Shown: piece by piece, positions 1-5,243 of the stretch | How positions within the stretch are numbered: the first letter of the stretch is position 1 | Layout of the letters: each line of letters opens with the position of its first letter | Source: an uncultured Ruminococcus sp. | Lineage (GTDB): Bacteria; Bacillota; Clostridia; Oscillospirales; Acutalibacteraceae | DNA: 8,541 bases | Assembly (NCBI GenBank): GCA_902797525.1 | Contig: CADBSZ010000182.1 | Location: forward strand, 1 to 8,541 | Reading direction: 5' to 3' | Position numbers and translations under genes: made by a program | Notes under the pieces: generated by a model | Seen by the model: the letters and a program-made list of their open reading frames with translations, nothing else | Database searches by the model: none | Told to the model about the DNA's origin: nothing

Positions 1-19
1 CCAGTTCCACCACAGGCGC
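1..19 (-). tRNA. tRNA-Leu, 5' end only (runs off the window)
   Basis: On the minus strand, the last 19 bases before the window edge read as the start of a leucine tRNA. There is a 7-nt acceptor strand GCGCCTG, then TG at positions 8-9, the D-stem GTGG, and a D-loop beginning AACTGG. This is the typical opening of bacterial class II tRNA-Leu genes. A perfect sigma-A promoter lies just upstream, as expected for a stable RNA gene. The anticodon and variable arm lie outside the window, so the isoacceptor is unknown and the identity rests on the 5' portion alone. Confidence 0.65.
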
Positions 20-40
20 GTTTGTATTGTCAACACTGCT

Positions 41-69
41 ATTATACTAAAAATCAAATTTCTTGTCAA
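41..69 (-). promoter_or_regulatory. Perfect-consensus sigma-A promoter for the tRNA-Leu gene
   Basis: On the minus strand, TTGACA (64-69) is separated by exactly 17 bp from TATAAT (41-46). Both hexamers match the housekeeping consensus at all positions. Transcription would start near 34, about 15 nt before the tRNA 5' end at 19. Consensus-strength promoters are typical of tRNA and rRNA operons. The symporter terminator lies directly upstream (83-117), so the tRNA unit is insulated from that operon. Confidence 0.85.
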
Positions 70-82
70 CGCAAATTCCGAT

Positions 83-117
83 AAAAACAGCCCGGAACAT
101 CAGGTGCTCCGGGCTGT
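83..117 (-). terminator. Intrinsic terminator after the symporter gene
   Basis: The arms ACAGCCCGGA (87-96) and TCCGGGCTGT (108-117) form a perfect 10-bp GC-rich stem with an 11-nt loop. On the minus strand the stem is followed directly by a T tract (83-87). It lies about 30 bp past the symporter stop codon and closes the ligase-symporter operon. Confidence 0.9.
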
Positions 118-145
118 CATATTCAACCGATTTCAGGATTCCCAA

Positions 146-1693
146 TCAATCCAATGAATTTTTCTGCTTTGCGGGAACTTCCTTTTCATAGCAGGCAAAG
201 GCATCGTCTATCAGCTTTTTGTCGGGCTTGGGAGAAATCAGGCTGACCACCGGAACGATAATCAAGCCGGCAATCATCGCCAGTGCGCCGCAGTTGATGG
301 GCGACTGCAAAAATACCGGGAAAAGCTGCTTTGCAAACAGGTTGAGCAGCATAATGCCGGCGCCGAAAATGAAGCTGACCCAGCAGGCGAGCTTGGTGGT
401 CTTTTTCCAGTACAGACCGTAGAGGAACGGAGCGAGGAACGCGCCTGCCAGCGCACCCCACGAAATGCCCATGAGCTGCGCGATAAATTTCACGCTTTCA
501 TTGCTGCTCTTGGTCTGATAAATCGCGATTAACGCCGAAATCGCGATGAACACGACGATGAACACGCGAATCACACGCACCTGCTTTTTGTCGTCCATCT
601 TCTTAATCACGTTGCCCTTGAGCAGGTCGATGGTCAGGGTAGAGGACGAGGCGATCACGAGCGAGGACAGGGTTGACATCGAAGCGGACAGCACCAGAAT
701 CACCACAATCGCCATCAAAATTGCCGGAAGATTGGAGTTTTCGAGCATGGTGGGAATGATGTTGTCAAAGCCGCCCTCGGCCGCGCCGTCAAACAGTCTG
801 CCAAAGCCGCCCAGAAAATAGCAGCCGCCGGCGACAACCAGTGCGAACGCGGTGGAAATAATCGTACCCTTTTTAATATCTCTTTCGTGCTTAATCGCAT
901 AAAACTTTTGCACCATCTGCGGCAGGCCCCAGGTGCCCAGCGAGGTCAAAATGACAACGCCCAGCAGTCCGAGCGGATCGGGACCGAAGAAGGAGTTAAA
1001 TGCGCCGGGCGTATTGGTGACGGAAGGATCCTGCACCTGCGCCAAGCCGTTGAGCGCCTCCATAAAGCCGCCCTGGTTCATCAGCACCGCCGCGATAACC
1101 GCCACAATGCCAAACAGCATAATAATGCCCTGAATAAAGTCGTTAATCGCCGTTGCCATATAGCCGCCTGCGATAACATAAATGCCCGTCAGCACGCTCA
1201 TGGCAACAATACACCACACATAGTCAATGTGGAACGCCATGCTGAACAAGCGCGAAAGGCCGTTATACAGCGACGCGGTGTATGGAATCAGGAACACAAA
1301 GGTAATCATCGACGCGCCGATTTTCAGCCCCTTGCTGTCAAAGCGCTTGCCGAAAAATTCGGGCATGGTCGACGAGCTGAGGTGCTGCGTCATAATGCGC
1401 GTGCGCCTGCCCAAAATCACCCACGCCAGCAGCGAGCCGATTAAGGCGTTGCCGATGCCGATCCAGGTGGACGCGATGCCGAATTTCCAGCCAAACTGTC
1501 CTGCGTAGCCGATAAAGATAACCGCCGAAAAATACGATGTGCCGTACGCAAAGGCGGTCAGCCACGGGCCGACGCTTCTGCCGCCCAGAACAAAGCCGTT
1601 GACGTCGGTGGCGTTTTTGCGGCAGTAAATGCCCACGCCGACCATCACGCCGAAGAACAGGACCAGCAGGATAATCTTAATTGCTAAATCCAT
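146..1693 (-). CDS. Sodium:solute symporter (SSS family), substrate unknown
   Basis: A 515-aa multispanning inner-membrane protein of the SSS family (PutP/PanF-type fold), with about 13 hydrophobic helices. It would use the Na+ gradient to import a small solute. The segment MSTLSS (339-344) matches the helix that in E. coli PutP supplies the Na+-ligating Ser/Thr pair; here these are S340 and T341. The N-terminal helix is followed by the family-like GGRSVGPWLTAFAYGTSYFSA (37-57). The C-terminal tail is short and charged. The ATG is preceded by an unusual SD of six G residues about 8 nt upstream, which can pair with anti-SD CCUCC through one G-U. The gene lies 36 bp after the acyl-CoA synthetase on the same strand and is followed by a strong terminator, so the two are probably cotranscribed. 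Family assignment is secure. The substrate cannot be read from sequence; a monocarboxylate is plausible only from the neighbouring ligase. Confidence 0.9.
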   Translation of the reverse strand: MDLAIKIILLVLFFGVMVGVGIYCRKNATDVNGFVLGGRSVGPWLTAFAYGTSYFSAVIFIGYAGQFGWKFGIASTWIGIGNALIGSLLAWVILGRRTRIMTQHLSSSTMPEFFGKRFDSKGLKIGASMITFVFLIPYTASLYNGLSRLFSMAFHIDYVWCIVAMSVLTGIYVIAGGYMATAINDFIQGIIMLFGIVAVIAAVLMNQGGFMEALNGLAQVQDPSVTNTPGAFNSFFGPDPLGLLGVVILTSLGTWGLPQMVQKFYAIKHERDIKKGTIISTAFALVVAGGCYFLGGFGRLFDGAAEGGFDNIIPTMLENSNLPAILMAIVVILVLSASMSTLSSLVIASSSTLTIDLLKGNVIKKMDDKKQVRVIRVFIVVFIAISALIAIYQTKSSNESVKFIAQLMGISWGALAGAFLAPFLYGLYWKKTTKLACWVSFIFGAGIMLLNLFAKQLFPVFLQSPINCGALAMIAGLIIVPVVSLISPKPDKKLIDDAFACYEKEVPAKQKNSLD

Positions 1694-1729
1694 AACGTTT
1701 ACCCCCCAAAGGTAAATTTATTTTGCGGA

Positions 1730-3382
1730 TTATTTCAAATCCGTATTAGATGAAATCTCATTTTGCTGAGCGACAACGCTTTCTCCGCAGTATTTTTTGC
1801 GGAGCACGGGCTTTTCGATTTTGCCCGTGGGATTGCGCGGAACGTCGGCAAAAATCACCTTGCGCGGCCGCTTATAGCGCGGCAGCGCCATGCAAAAGGC
1901 GTTGACCTCTTCTTCGCTGAGCGAATAGCCGGGCTTTACCTCGATAATCGCGGCTGAAATTTCGCCCAGACGGTGGTCGGGCAGACCGATAACCGCCACG
2001 TCCTTAATCGCGTCGTTCGAGCGCAAAAAGTCCTCAATCTGAACGGGATAAATGTTTTCGCCGCCCGAGATGATAACGTCCTTTTTGCGGTCGACCAGGT
2101 AAATAAAGCCGTCGCTGTCGCGTTCCGCCATGTCGCCGGTATAAAGCCAGCCGTCGGTGCCGAGCACCTCCTCGGTCGCCTTTGCGTCGCGGTAGTAGCA
2201 CTTCATTACGCCGGGACCCTTAACCGCCAGCTCGCCCACGCCGTCTTTTACCTCGTTGCGGTTTTCATCGACGATTCTGACCTCCCAGCCGAAGCCCGGC
2301 ACGCCGATGGCGCCGACCTTGTGAATGTTGCCCATGCCCAAATGCACGCAGCCGGGACCGATGGATTCGCTCAGGCCGTAGTTGGTGTCGTATTCGTGGT
2401 TCGGGAACACCTTTTTCCAGCGCTTAATCAGAGTGGGCGGCACGGGCTGCGCGCCGATGTGCATTAAGCGCCAGCGGCTGAGGTCGTATTCGTTAAGGTC
2501 AATCTGACCGCTGTCAATCGCGTCTAAAATGTCCTGTGCCCACGGCACCAGCAGCCAAACAATCGAGCAGCGCTCCTCGCTGACGGTACGGATAATCCAC
2601 TCGGGGCTGACGCCGCGCAGCAGAACCGCCTTGCTGCCCGAATAAAGGCTGCCGAACCAGTGCATTTTCGCGCCGGTGTGATACAGCGGCGGAATGCAGA
2701 GAAAAACGTCGTCGCGCGTCTGTCCGTGGTGGGCGTGCTCCACCTTGGCGGAGTGCATCAGCGCACGGTGCGCATGCAAAATTGCCTTCGGAAAGCCCGT
2801 TGTGCCGGACGAAAAATAAATCGCGCCGTCATCGTCGTCGGTAATATATACGCTCGGCGCCTGAGAGGAGCAGTAGCCAATCAGCTTTTCATAGCTGTCC
2901 GCAAAGCTCGGGCACTCGTCGCCGACATAAAAACAGTTTTTTACACGCGGAATCTGCGGCAAAATTTCCTCGACTCTGCCGATAAATTCGGGGCCGAACA
3001 CCAGCGCGTCGGAATCCGCCTTGTTGACGCAGTAGCCGATTTCCTCGGCGGTGTAGCGGAAGTTCAGCGGAACGGCAATCGCGCCCGTCTTTAAAATGCC
3101 GAAATAAATCGGCAGCCAGTCCAAACAGTTCATCAGCAAAATGGCAACCTTGTCGCCCTTTTTAATGCCGCGCGTCAGCAGCAGATTGGCAAAGCGGTTT
3201 GCCTTCACGTCAAATTCGCCCCAGGTCAGCTGTTTTCTAAACGCGCCGCCGCGGTTTGACTCAATCAGGGAGTATTCGCGCCAGGTCACGTTCGGCACGT
3301 TTACTTCGGGGTTAATCTCAACCAGCGCCACTTCGTCCTTAAAATAGGTGGCGTTTCTGGTGAGCAACTCGGTAATGGGCAT
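1730..3382 (-). CDS. AMP-forming acyl-CoA synthetase / acid-CoA ligase
   Basis: A 550-aa member of the ANL adenylate-forming superfamily. It activates a carboxylic acid with ATP to an acyl-adenylate and then transfers it to CoA. Core motifs appear in order: the P-loop SSGTTGFPK (191-199), YGLSES (335-340), GWLYTGD (411-417), the hinge region DRKK (431-434), GGENIYP (440-446), and the C-terminal catalytic lysine in NPTGKIEK (K521). All expected catalytic residues are present and the length is normal for FadD/CaiC-like ligases. The start is the ATG at 3380-3382 because AAAAAAGGAG lies about 7 nt upstream; an in-frame start 14 codons earlier has no such site. It is transcribed from the sigma-A promoter at 3470-3498 through an 80-nt leader and leads into the symporter gene. 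The acyl substrate is unknown; medium-chain, branched or carnitine-like acids are possible. The gene looks intact. Confidence 0.9.
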   Translation of the reverse strand: MPITELLTRNATYFKDEVALVEINPEVNVPNVTWREYSLIESNRGGAFRKQLTWGEFDVKANRFANLLLTRGIKKGDKVAILLMNCLDWLPIYFGILKTGAIAVPLNFRYTAEEIGYCVNKADSDALVFGPEFIGRVEEILPQIPRVKNCFYVGDECPSFADSYEKLIGYCSSQAPSVYITDDDDGAIYFSSGTTGFPKAILHAHRALMHSAKVEHAHHGQTRDDVFLCIPPLYHTGAKMHWFGSLYSGSKAVLLRGVSPEWIIRTVSEERCSIVWLLVPWAQDILDAIDSGQIDLNEYDLSRWRLMHIGAQPVPPTLIKRWKKVFPNHEYDTNYGLSESIGPGCVHLGMGNIHKVGAIGVPGFGWEVRIVDENRNEVKDGVGELAVKGPGVMKCYYRDAKATEEVLGTDGWLYTGDMAERDSDGFIYLVDRKKDVIISGGENIYPVQIEDFLRSNDAIKDVAVIGLPDHRLGEISAAIIEVKPGYSLSEEEVNAFCMALPRYKRPRKVIFADVPRNPTGKIEKPVLRKKYCGESVVAQQNEISSNTDLK

Positions 3383-3431
3383 GTCAATTCTCCTTTTTTC
3401 CATACGAATACGATTATCAAACAAAAATTCA

Positions 3432-3453
3432 CCCCGACTATGACAGCTCGGGG
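3432..3453 (-). promoter_or_regulatory. Leader hairpin of the ligase-symporter mRNA
   Basis: The arms CCCCGA and TCGGGG (3432-3437 and 3448-3453) form a 6-bp GC-rich stem with a 10-nt loop. Two more pairs are possible across a bulge. On the minus strand it is followed after four bases by a five-T tract and more Ts. It begins about 10 nt after the predicted transcription start. It could be a weak attenuator or a 5' mRNA-stabilising stem. No known riboswitch was recognised. Confidence 0.5.
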
Positions 3454-3469
3454 CAGATGTGTTAATATT

Positions 3470-3498
3470 ACTATCTCACGAATTTTGGGTTTTGTCAA
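3470..3498 (-). promoter_or_regulatory. Sigma-A promoter of the ligase-symporter operon
   Basis: On the minus strand, a perfect -35 TTGACA (3493-3498) is followed by 17 bp and GATAGT (3470-3475), which matches 4 of 6 positions of the -10 consensus. Transcription would start near 3463 and give an 80-nt leader to the ligase ATG. The location directly upstream of the operon supports it; the weak -10 suggests moderate strength or activator dependence. Confidence 0.6.
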
Positions 3499-3560
3499 GT
3501 ATAACCAGAGAATCAGGTTAAAATTTGTAGAACATGCATAAAGAGAAGTGGATTTTTTGG

Positions 3561-3597
3561 TTTAAATTGCTACGCTTTAAAGCGCCTATGCTTTAAA
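3561..3597. repeat. Three phased TTTAAA boxes with a perfect hairpin
   Basis: TTTAAA occurs at 3561-3566, 3576-3581 and 3592-3597, spaced 15 and 16 bp. The last two sit inside a perfect 8-bp inverted repeat, TTTAAAGC (3576-3583) and GCTTTAAA (3590-3597), with the 6-nt loop GCCTAT. The block lies between the divergent promoters at 3470-3498 and 3618-3646. It could be an operator or part of a dispersed palindromic repeat. No regulator is encoded nearby. Confidence 0.55.
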
Positions 3598-3617
3598 CTG
3601 CTAAAGTTAAAAAGTTA

Positions 3618-3646
3618 TTTACAAACCCCAACCCACATGCTATAAT
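3618..3646 (+). promoter_or_regulatory. Near-consensus sigma-A promoter driving the repeat region
   Basis: TTTACA (3618-3623, 5 of 6 matches) is followed by 17 bp and a perfect TATAAT (3641-3646). The predicted start is near 3653, only about 7 nt before the first 63-bp repeat. Its transcript would contain both repeats and could continue into the zinc-ribbon gene at 4036 as a leader of about 380 nt. It could equally make a free-standing RNA. Evidence is sequence match and placement only. Confidence 0.6.
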
Positions 3647-3659
3647 CAAAGCAACGAGT

Positions 3660-3722
3660 CGTTGCATCCGTGACGCCTATGGAGAGGTCAGGCTTGGCAA
3701 CGCGCCGGCAAAACGGCGTGGC
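3660..3722. repeat. 63-bp structured repeat, copy 1
   Basis: This copy is 61/63 identical to the copy at 3811-3873. CGTTGC (3660-3665) can pair with GCAACG (3697-3702), enclosing a small stem GCCT/AGGT (3675-3678 with 3685-3688). A second hairpin follows: CGCCG (3703-3707) with CGGCG (3714-3718) and loop GCAAAA. CGTTGC can instead pair with GCAACG at 3651-3656, so two exclusive folds exist for this copy. It does not match any riboswitch consensus I know. No reading frame across it looks like a protein gene. Confidence 0.8.
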
Positions 3723-3733
3723 TGAGCGTTTCT

Positions 3734-3757
3734 GTTGACAGGACGCCTTTGGCAACG
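3734..3757. repeat. Degenerate, shortened relative of the 63-bp repeat
   Basis: The segment has outer arms GTTG and CAAC (3734-3737 and 3753-3756), the core GACGCCTTTGG, and the end GGCAACG. This matches the layout of the full repeats (CGTTGC, GACGCCTATGG, GGCAACG) with about 20 bases missing in the middle. It sits between the two full copies. The relation is suggestive, as short matches of this kind can arise by chance. Confidence 0.35.
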
Positions 3758-3769
3758 TGAACTGTGCAT

Positions 3770-3807
3770 GGGTGTTGTTTCCAAAATCAAAGATTTGGAC
3801 AACACCT
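3770..3807. other. Long hairpin between the two repeats
   Basis: GGTGTTGT (3771-3778) pairs perfectly with ACAACACC (3799-3806). After a two-T bulge, CCAAA (3781-3785) pairs with TTTGG (3794-3798), leaving an 8-nt loop. The total is 13 Watson-Crick pairs. No T tract follows on either strand, so it is not a classical terminator. It ends four bases before repeat copy 2. Confidence 0.65.
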
Positions 3808-3810
3808 CAA

Positions 3811-3873
3811 CGTTGCATCCGTGACGCCTATGGAGAGGCCGGGCTTGGCAACGCGCCGGCAAAACGGCGTGGC
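3811..3873. repeat. 63-bp structured repeat, copy 2
   Basis: This is the second copy, 151 bp downstream of the first in the same orientation. The two differences are both transitions: T3688 became C3839 and A3690 became G3841. The first turns the G-U closing pair of the inner GCCT/AGGT stem into a G-C pair, and the second swaps U-A for U-G in the alternative GCCT/AGGC stem. Pairing is therefore kept in both cases. The 3' hairpin with loop GCAAAA is identical. Confidence 0.8.
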
Positions 3874-3886
3874 ATACCTTTGGTTT

Positions 3887-3907
3887 TGTTTCAAACTGTT
3901 TGAAACA
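3887..3907. other. Perfect 9-bp hairpin after repeat copy 2
   Basis: TGTTTCAAA (3887-3895) and TTTGAAACA (3899-3907) are perfect inverted arms with the 3-nt loop CTG. A five-T run occurs only about 11 nt later, too far for a standard intrinsic terminator. As after copy 1, a unique hairpin thus follows the conserved repeat. Confidence 0.6.
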
Positions 3908-4022
3908 CCGCAGCCATTGTTTTTCATCCGGGTTCACACGCGGGTGCGCCGCCAACGGTTAAAATCGGACGTTTTATTCACATATTAGCAAGCAATCAAT
4001 AACCATATTGTTTTTATCCGAC
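3908..4022. other. Remaining leader before the zinc-ribbon gene; no gene seen
   Basis: This stretch links the repeat region to the SD AGGAG at 4023-4027. It is partly GC-rich (3925-3958) and then AT-rich. I see no convincing protein gene, RNA gene or terminator in it. The short open frames that cross the whole repeat region on both strands are unlike any protein I recognise and mainly translate the repeats. Confidence 0.5.
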
Positions 4023-4035
4023 AGGAGATGATTTC

Positions 4036-4317
4036 ATGTTTTGCGGAAAATGCGGCCATAAAATGGCAGAAACCGACGCGCGGTGTTCGCGCTGCGGCTG
4101 GCGCAATCCGCGTTTTGCCAACGACAAAAACACTGCGGACAACCTTGACTACGACGAGCCCTCACAGCAGCAGTTTCAGCAAGCCGAGTATTTTCCTCCT
4201 GCTGTTCCGAACTTTTACAACCAGCCGCAGGATTATTACAGCGACGACGAGCTGATTCCGGCGGCATACCGCGGCGCGGACGTGCCAAAACAGCGAAAAA
4301 ACGCAGCAGAGCGCTGA
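4036..4317 (+). CDS. Zinc-ribbon protein, N-terminal part (zero frame)
   Basis: The start ATG has a good SD, AGGAG, 8 nt upstream. The 93-aa product begins with a zinc ribbon of the zinc_ribbon_2 type: C3-x2-C6 and C17-x2-C20. It continues with a flexible acidic, Gln-, Pro- and Tyr-rich linker (about 30-80) and a basic end PKQRKN. The frame stops at TGA 4315-4317. In the -1 frame, from 4302 onward, the sequence continues at once into RSRAL, a hydrophobic helix and an extracellular domain. That is the usual layout of Firmicutes zinc-ribbon membrane proteins. One gene with a frameshift is therefore the best reading, giving a 379-aa product over 4036-5174. If translation simply stops, the product is a soluble zinc ribbon with a tail. 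Function unknown; the family is often annotated only by its zinc ribbon. Confidence 0.75.
   Translation: MFCGKCGHKMAETDARCSRCGWRNPRFANDKNTADNLDYDEPSQQQFQQAEYFPPAVPNFYNQPQDYYSDDELIPAAYRGADVPKQRKNAAER
4296..4302 (+). promoter_or_regulatory. Candidate -1 ribosomal frameshift site A AAA AAC
   Basis: The heptamer A AAA AAC sits in exact slippery phase: the zero-frame codons are AAA (4297-4299) and AAC (4300-4302). A -1 slip continues with CGC AGC AGA into the transmembrane and outer domain. The zero-frame stop follows 12 nt later. Possible stimulators are weak: a 4-bp stem CAGC/GCTG (4304-4307 with 4313-4316), and a 7-bp stem GCTGCGG/CCGCGGC (4341-4347 with 4354-4360) that is farther away than usual. 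There is no clear upstream SD-like element. A one-base lesion or sequencing error in the A6 run explains the data equally well. Confidence 0.45.
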
Positions 4318-5174
4318 TTGTTACCATTATTATCTGTGCGGCTGCGGTGCTTGCCGCGGCAGGCGTGCTGGTCGGTTTTTTGGTATATCACCAGTCCGAG
4401 GGCTACAAGCTGCAGCAGGCGGAAACCAAGATTCTCGACGGAAACTACCGCAGCGGCATTGAACAGCTCGACAATCTTAACAGCCGTCAGGCAGACGACA
4501 CGCGCAGGTTGGCGGAATTTTTGGAGCTGAAAACCCGGCAGTTTGACGTTGCCTACAACGAGGGCATGCTGCAAACCGCCGGCGAGGACGCAGGCGTTTA
4601 TGCCGCGGCGCTCGGCGAACGTTTTGAAGCCCTGGGCGACTTGCAGCTGCCCGAAAAGCTCCAAAGCGCCTACCGCACCATGCAAACACGCTACGAGGGC
4701 ATGAAGAATTGTCTCGGCAAGCTGTCGCAGGCGGATTTGTACGACGCCCAGCACAGCGTGCTCGCCTACAAATCGCGCAAGGAGGGCGCGGGCTTTACCG
4801 TTGAGGATTTAAGCGGCGTGGTAAAAACAGCCGAGCCTGCCGTCAAAAATCTGGAAACGCAAGTCATCAACAGCGAGGCGTTTCAGGCGCTGACCGCGGA
4901 TTGCGGTGCGCAGGCGGTCAAAACCATGAACGAGTTTTATCAAATCACCTCGGCACAGGTGAATCAGGACGCCTTTGATTTGGAAAATTATGAAAAATCA
5001 CAGCGCAGCGACGTCACCTTAAAGCTCAGCGACACCGTTTCCTTTTATGACGCGGCGGTCGGCACCGGGCTGAAAAGCCTGACGTCCAACGCCGACGCCG
5101 AGGCAAACGCCAAAGCCCTTTGTGAAGCGCTGAAAATCGCCTGGACTGACTTTTCATTTACGGTTAAGAGTTAA
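4302..5174 (+). CDS. Zinc-ribbon membrane protein, C-terminal part (-1 frame)
   Basis: This frame encodes residues 90-379 of the presumed fused protein. It has a basic RSR, one transmembrane helix (about 94-117, hydrophobic and Ala/Val/Leu/Ile-rich), then a mostly helical domain of about 260 aa predicted outside the membrane. That domain starts with a segment, QQAETKILDGNYRSGIEQLD, resembling a TPR-like or coiled-coil helix pair. No start codon with an SD exists near the beginning. The first alternative start, GTG 4347, lies within the membrane helix, so independent translation would destroy the anchor. No further frame breaks or stops are seen up to TAA 5172-5174, which argues against an old pseudogene. 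The orientation (zinc ribbon in the cytoplasm, C-terminus outside) is inferred from the basic flank before the helix. Function unknown. Confidence 0.7.
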   Translation, partial: RSRALIVTIIICAAAVLAAAGVLVGFLVYHQSEGYKLQQAETKILDGNYRSGIEQLDNLNSRQADDTRRLAEFLELKTRQFDVAYNEGMLQTAGEDAGVYAAALGERFEALGDLQLPEKLQSAYRTMQTRYEGMKNCLGKLSQADLYDAQHSVLAYKSRKEGAGFTVEDLSGVVKTAEPAVKNLETQVINSEAFQALTADCGAQAVKTMNEFYQITSAQVNQDAFDLENYEKSQRSDVTLKLSDTVSFYDAAVGTGLKSLTSNADAEANAKALCEALKIAWTDFSFTVKS

Positions 5175-5193
5175 CTTTCAACTTCATAAAAAC

Positions 5194-5219
5194 ACATTCC
5201 CCTTTTATCCGCATAGAAT
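5194..5219 (+). promoter_or_regulatory. Possible SigK/SigE-type sporulation promoter
   Basis: CATAGAAT (5212-5219) fits the CATANNNT form of mother-cell sigma -10 boxes. AC at 5194-5195 lies 16 bp upstream, as in the SigK -35 (AC, 16-17 bp spacer). Transcription would begin near 5226, just before the SD of the next gene. The wall-related downstream genes make a mother-cell promoter plausible, but the motif is short and degenerate. Confidence 0.35.
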
Positions 5220-5243
5220 GGCGTGATGAAAGGGGAGTTTTTT
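5196..5243 (+). terminator. Intrinsic terminator overlapping the next gene's SD
   Basis: Bases 5196-5209 pair continuously with 5225-5238 (12 Watson-Crick and 2 G-U pairs). Three more pairs, CGC/GCG, lie beyond a one-base bulge, leaving an 8-nt loop. Six Ts follow (5238-5243). It lies 21 bp after the zinc-ribbon stop codon. The 3' arm contains AGGGGAG, the SD of the gene starting at 5244, so any read-through transcript would have that SD buried in the stem. Confidence 0.8.

Noticed and set aside
887..1444. 185-aa plus-strand open frame inside the symporter gene, and similar long antisense frames at 1973-2467, 2660-3094 and 5600-6421
   Set aside because: They are shadows of well-supported genes on the other strand, rich in His, Arg and Ala as expected from reversed GC-rich codons, with no family resemblance.
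3660..3722. SAM-I (S-box) riboswitch, because of GAGAGG followed by GGCAACG
   Set aside because: The S-box core order and the surrounding conserved bases are absent; the resemblance is limited to short strings.
3735..3763. TTGACA at 3735-3740 as a second plus-strand promoter
   Set aside because: With a 17-bp spacer the -10 would be TGAACT, matching only 3 of 6 positions, and the TTGACA lies within the degenerate repeat copy.
3660..3873. CRISPR array
   Set aside because: There are only two full repeats of 63 bp with an 88-bp interval, no third spaced unit and no cas genes nearby.
3677..3988. Open frames on both strands across the repeat region (3677-3955 minus, 3764-3988 plus)
   Set aside because: They mostly translate the 63-bp repeats and hairpins, lack SDs, and the peptides look like random sequence. 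Structured non-coding DNA explains them better.
3980..4011. Possible SigE-type promoter (CATATT and CATATTGT) before the zinc-ribbon gene
   Set aside because: The spacer between the boxes is longer than the usual range and the region is AT-rich, so a chance match is likely.
5223..5243. GTG at 5223 as start of the beta-sandwich gene
   Set aside because: It precedes the SD, lies within the terminator stem, and ATG 5244 has ideal SD spacing.
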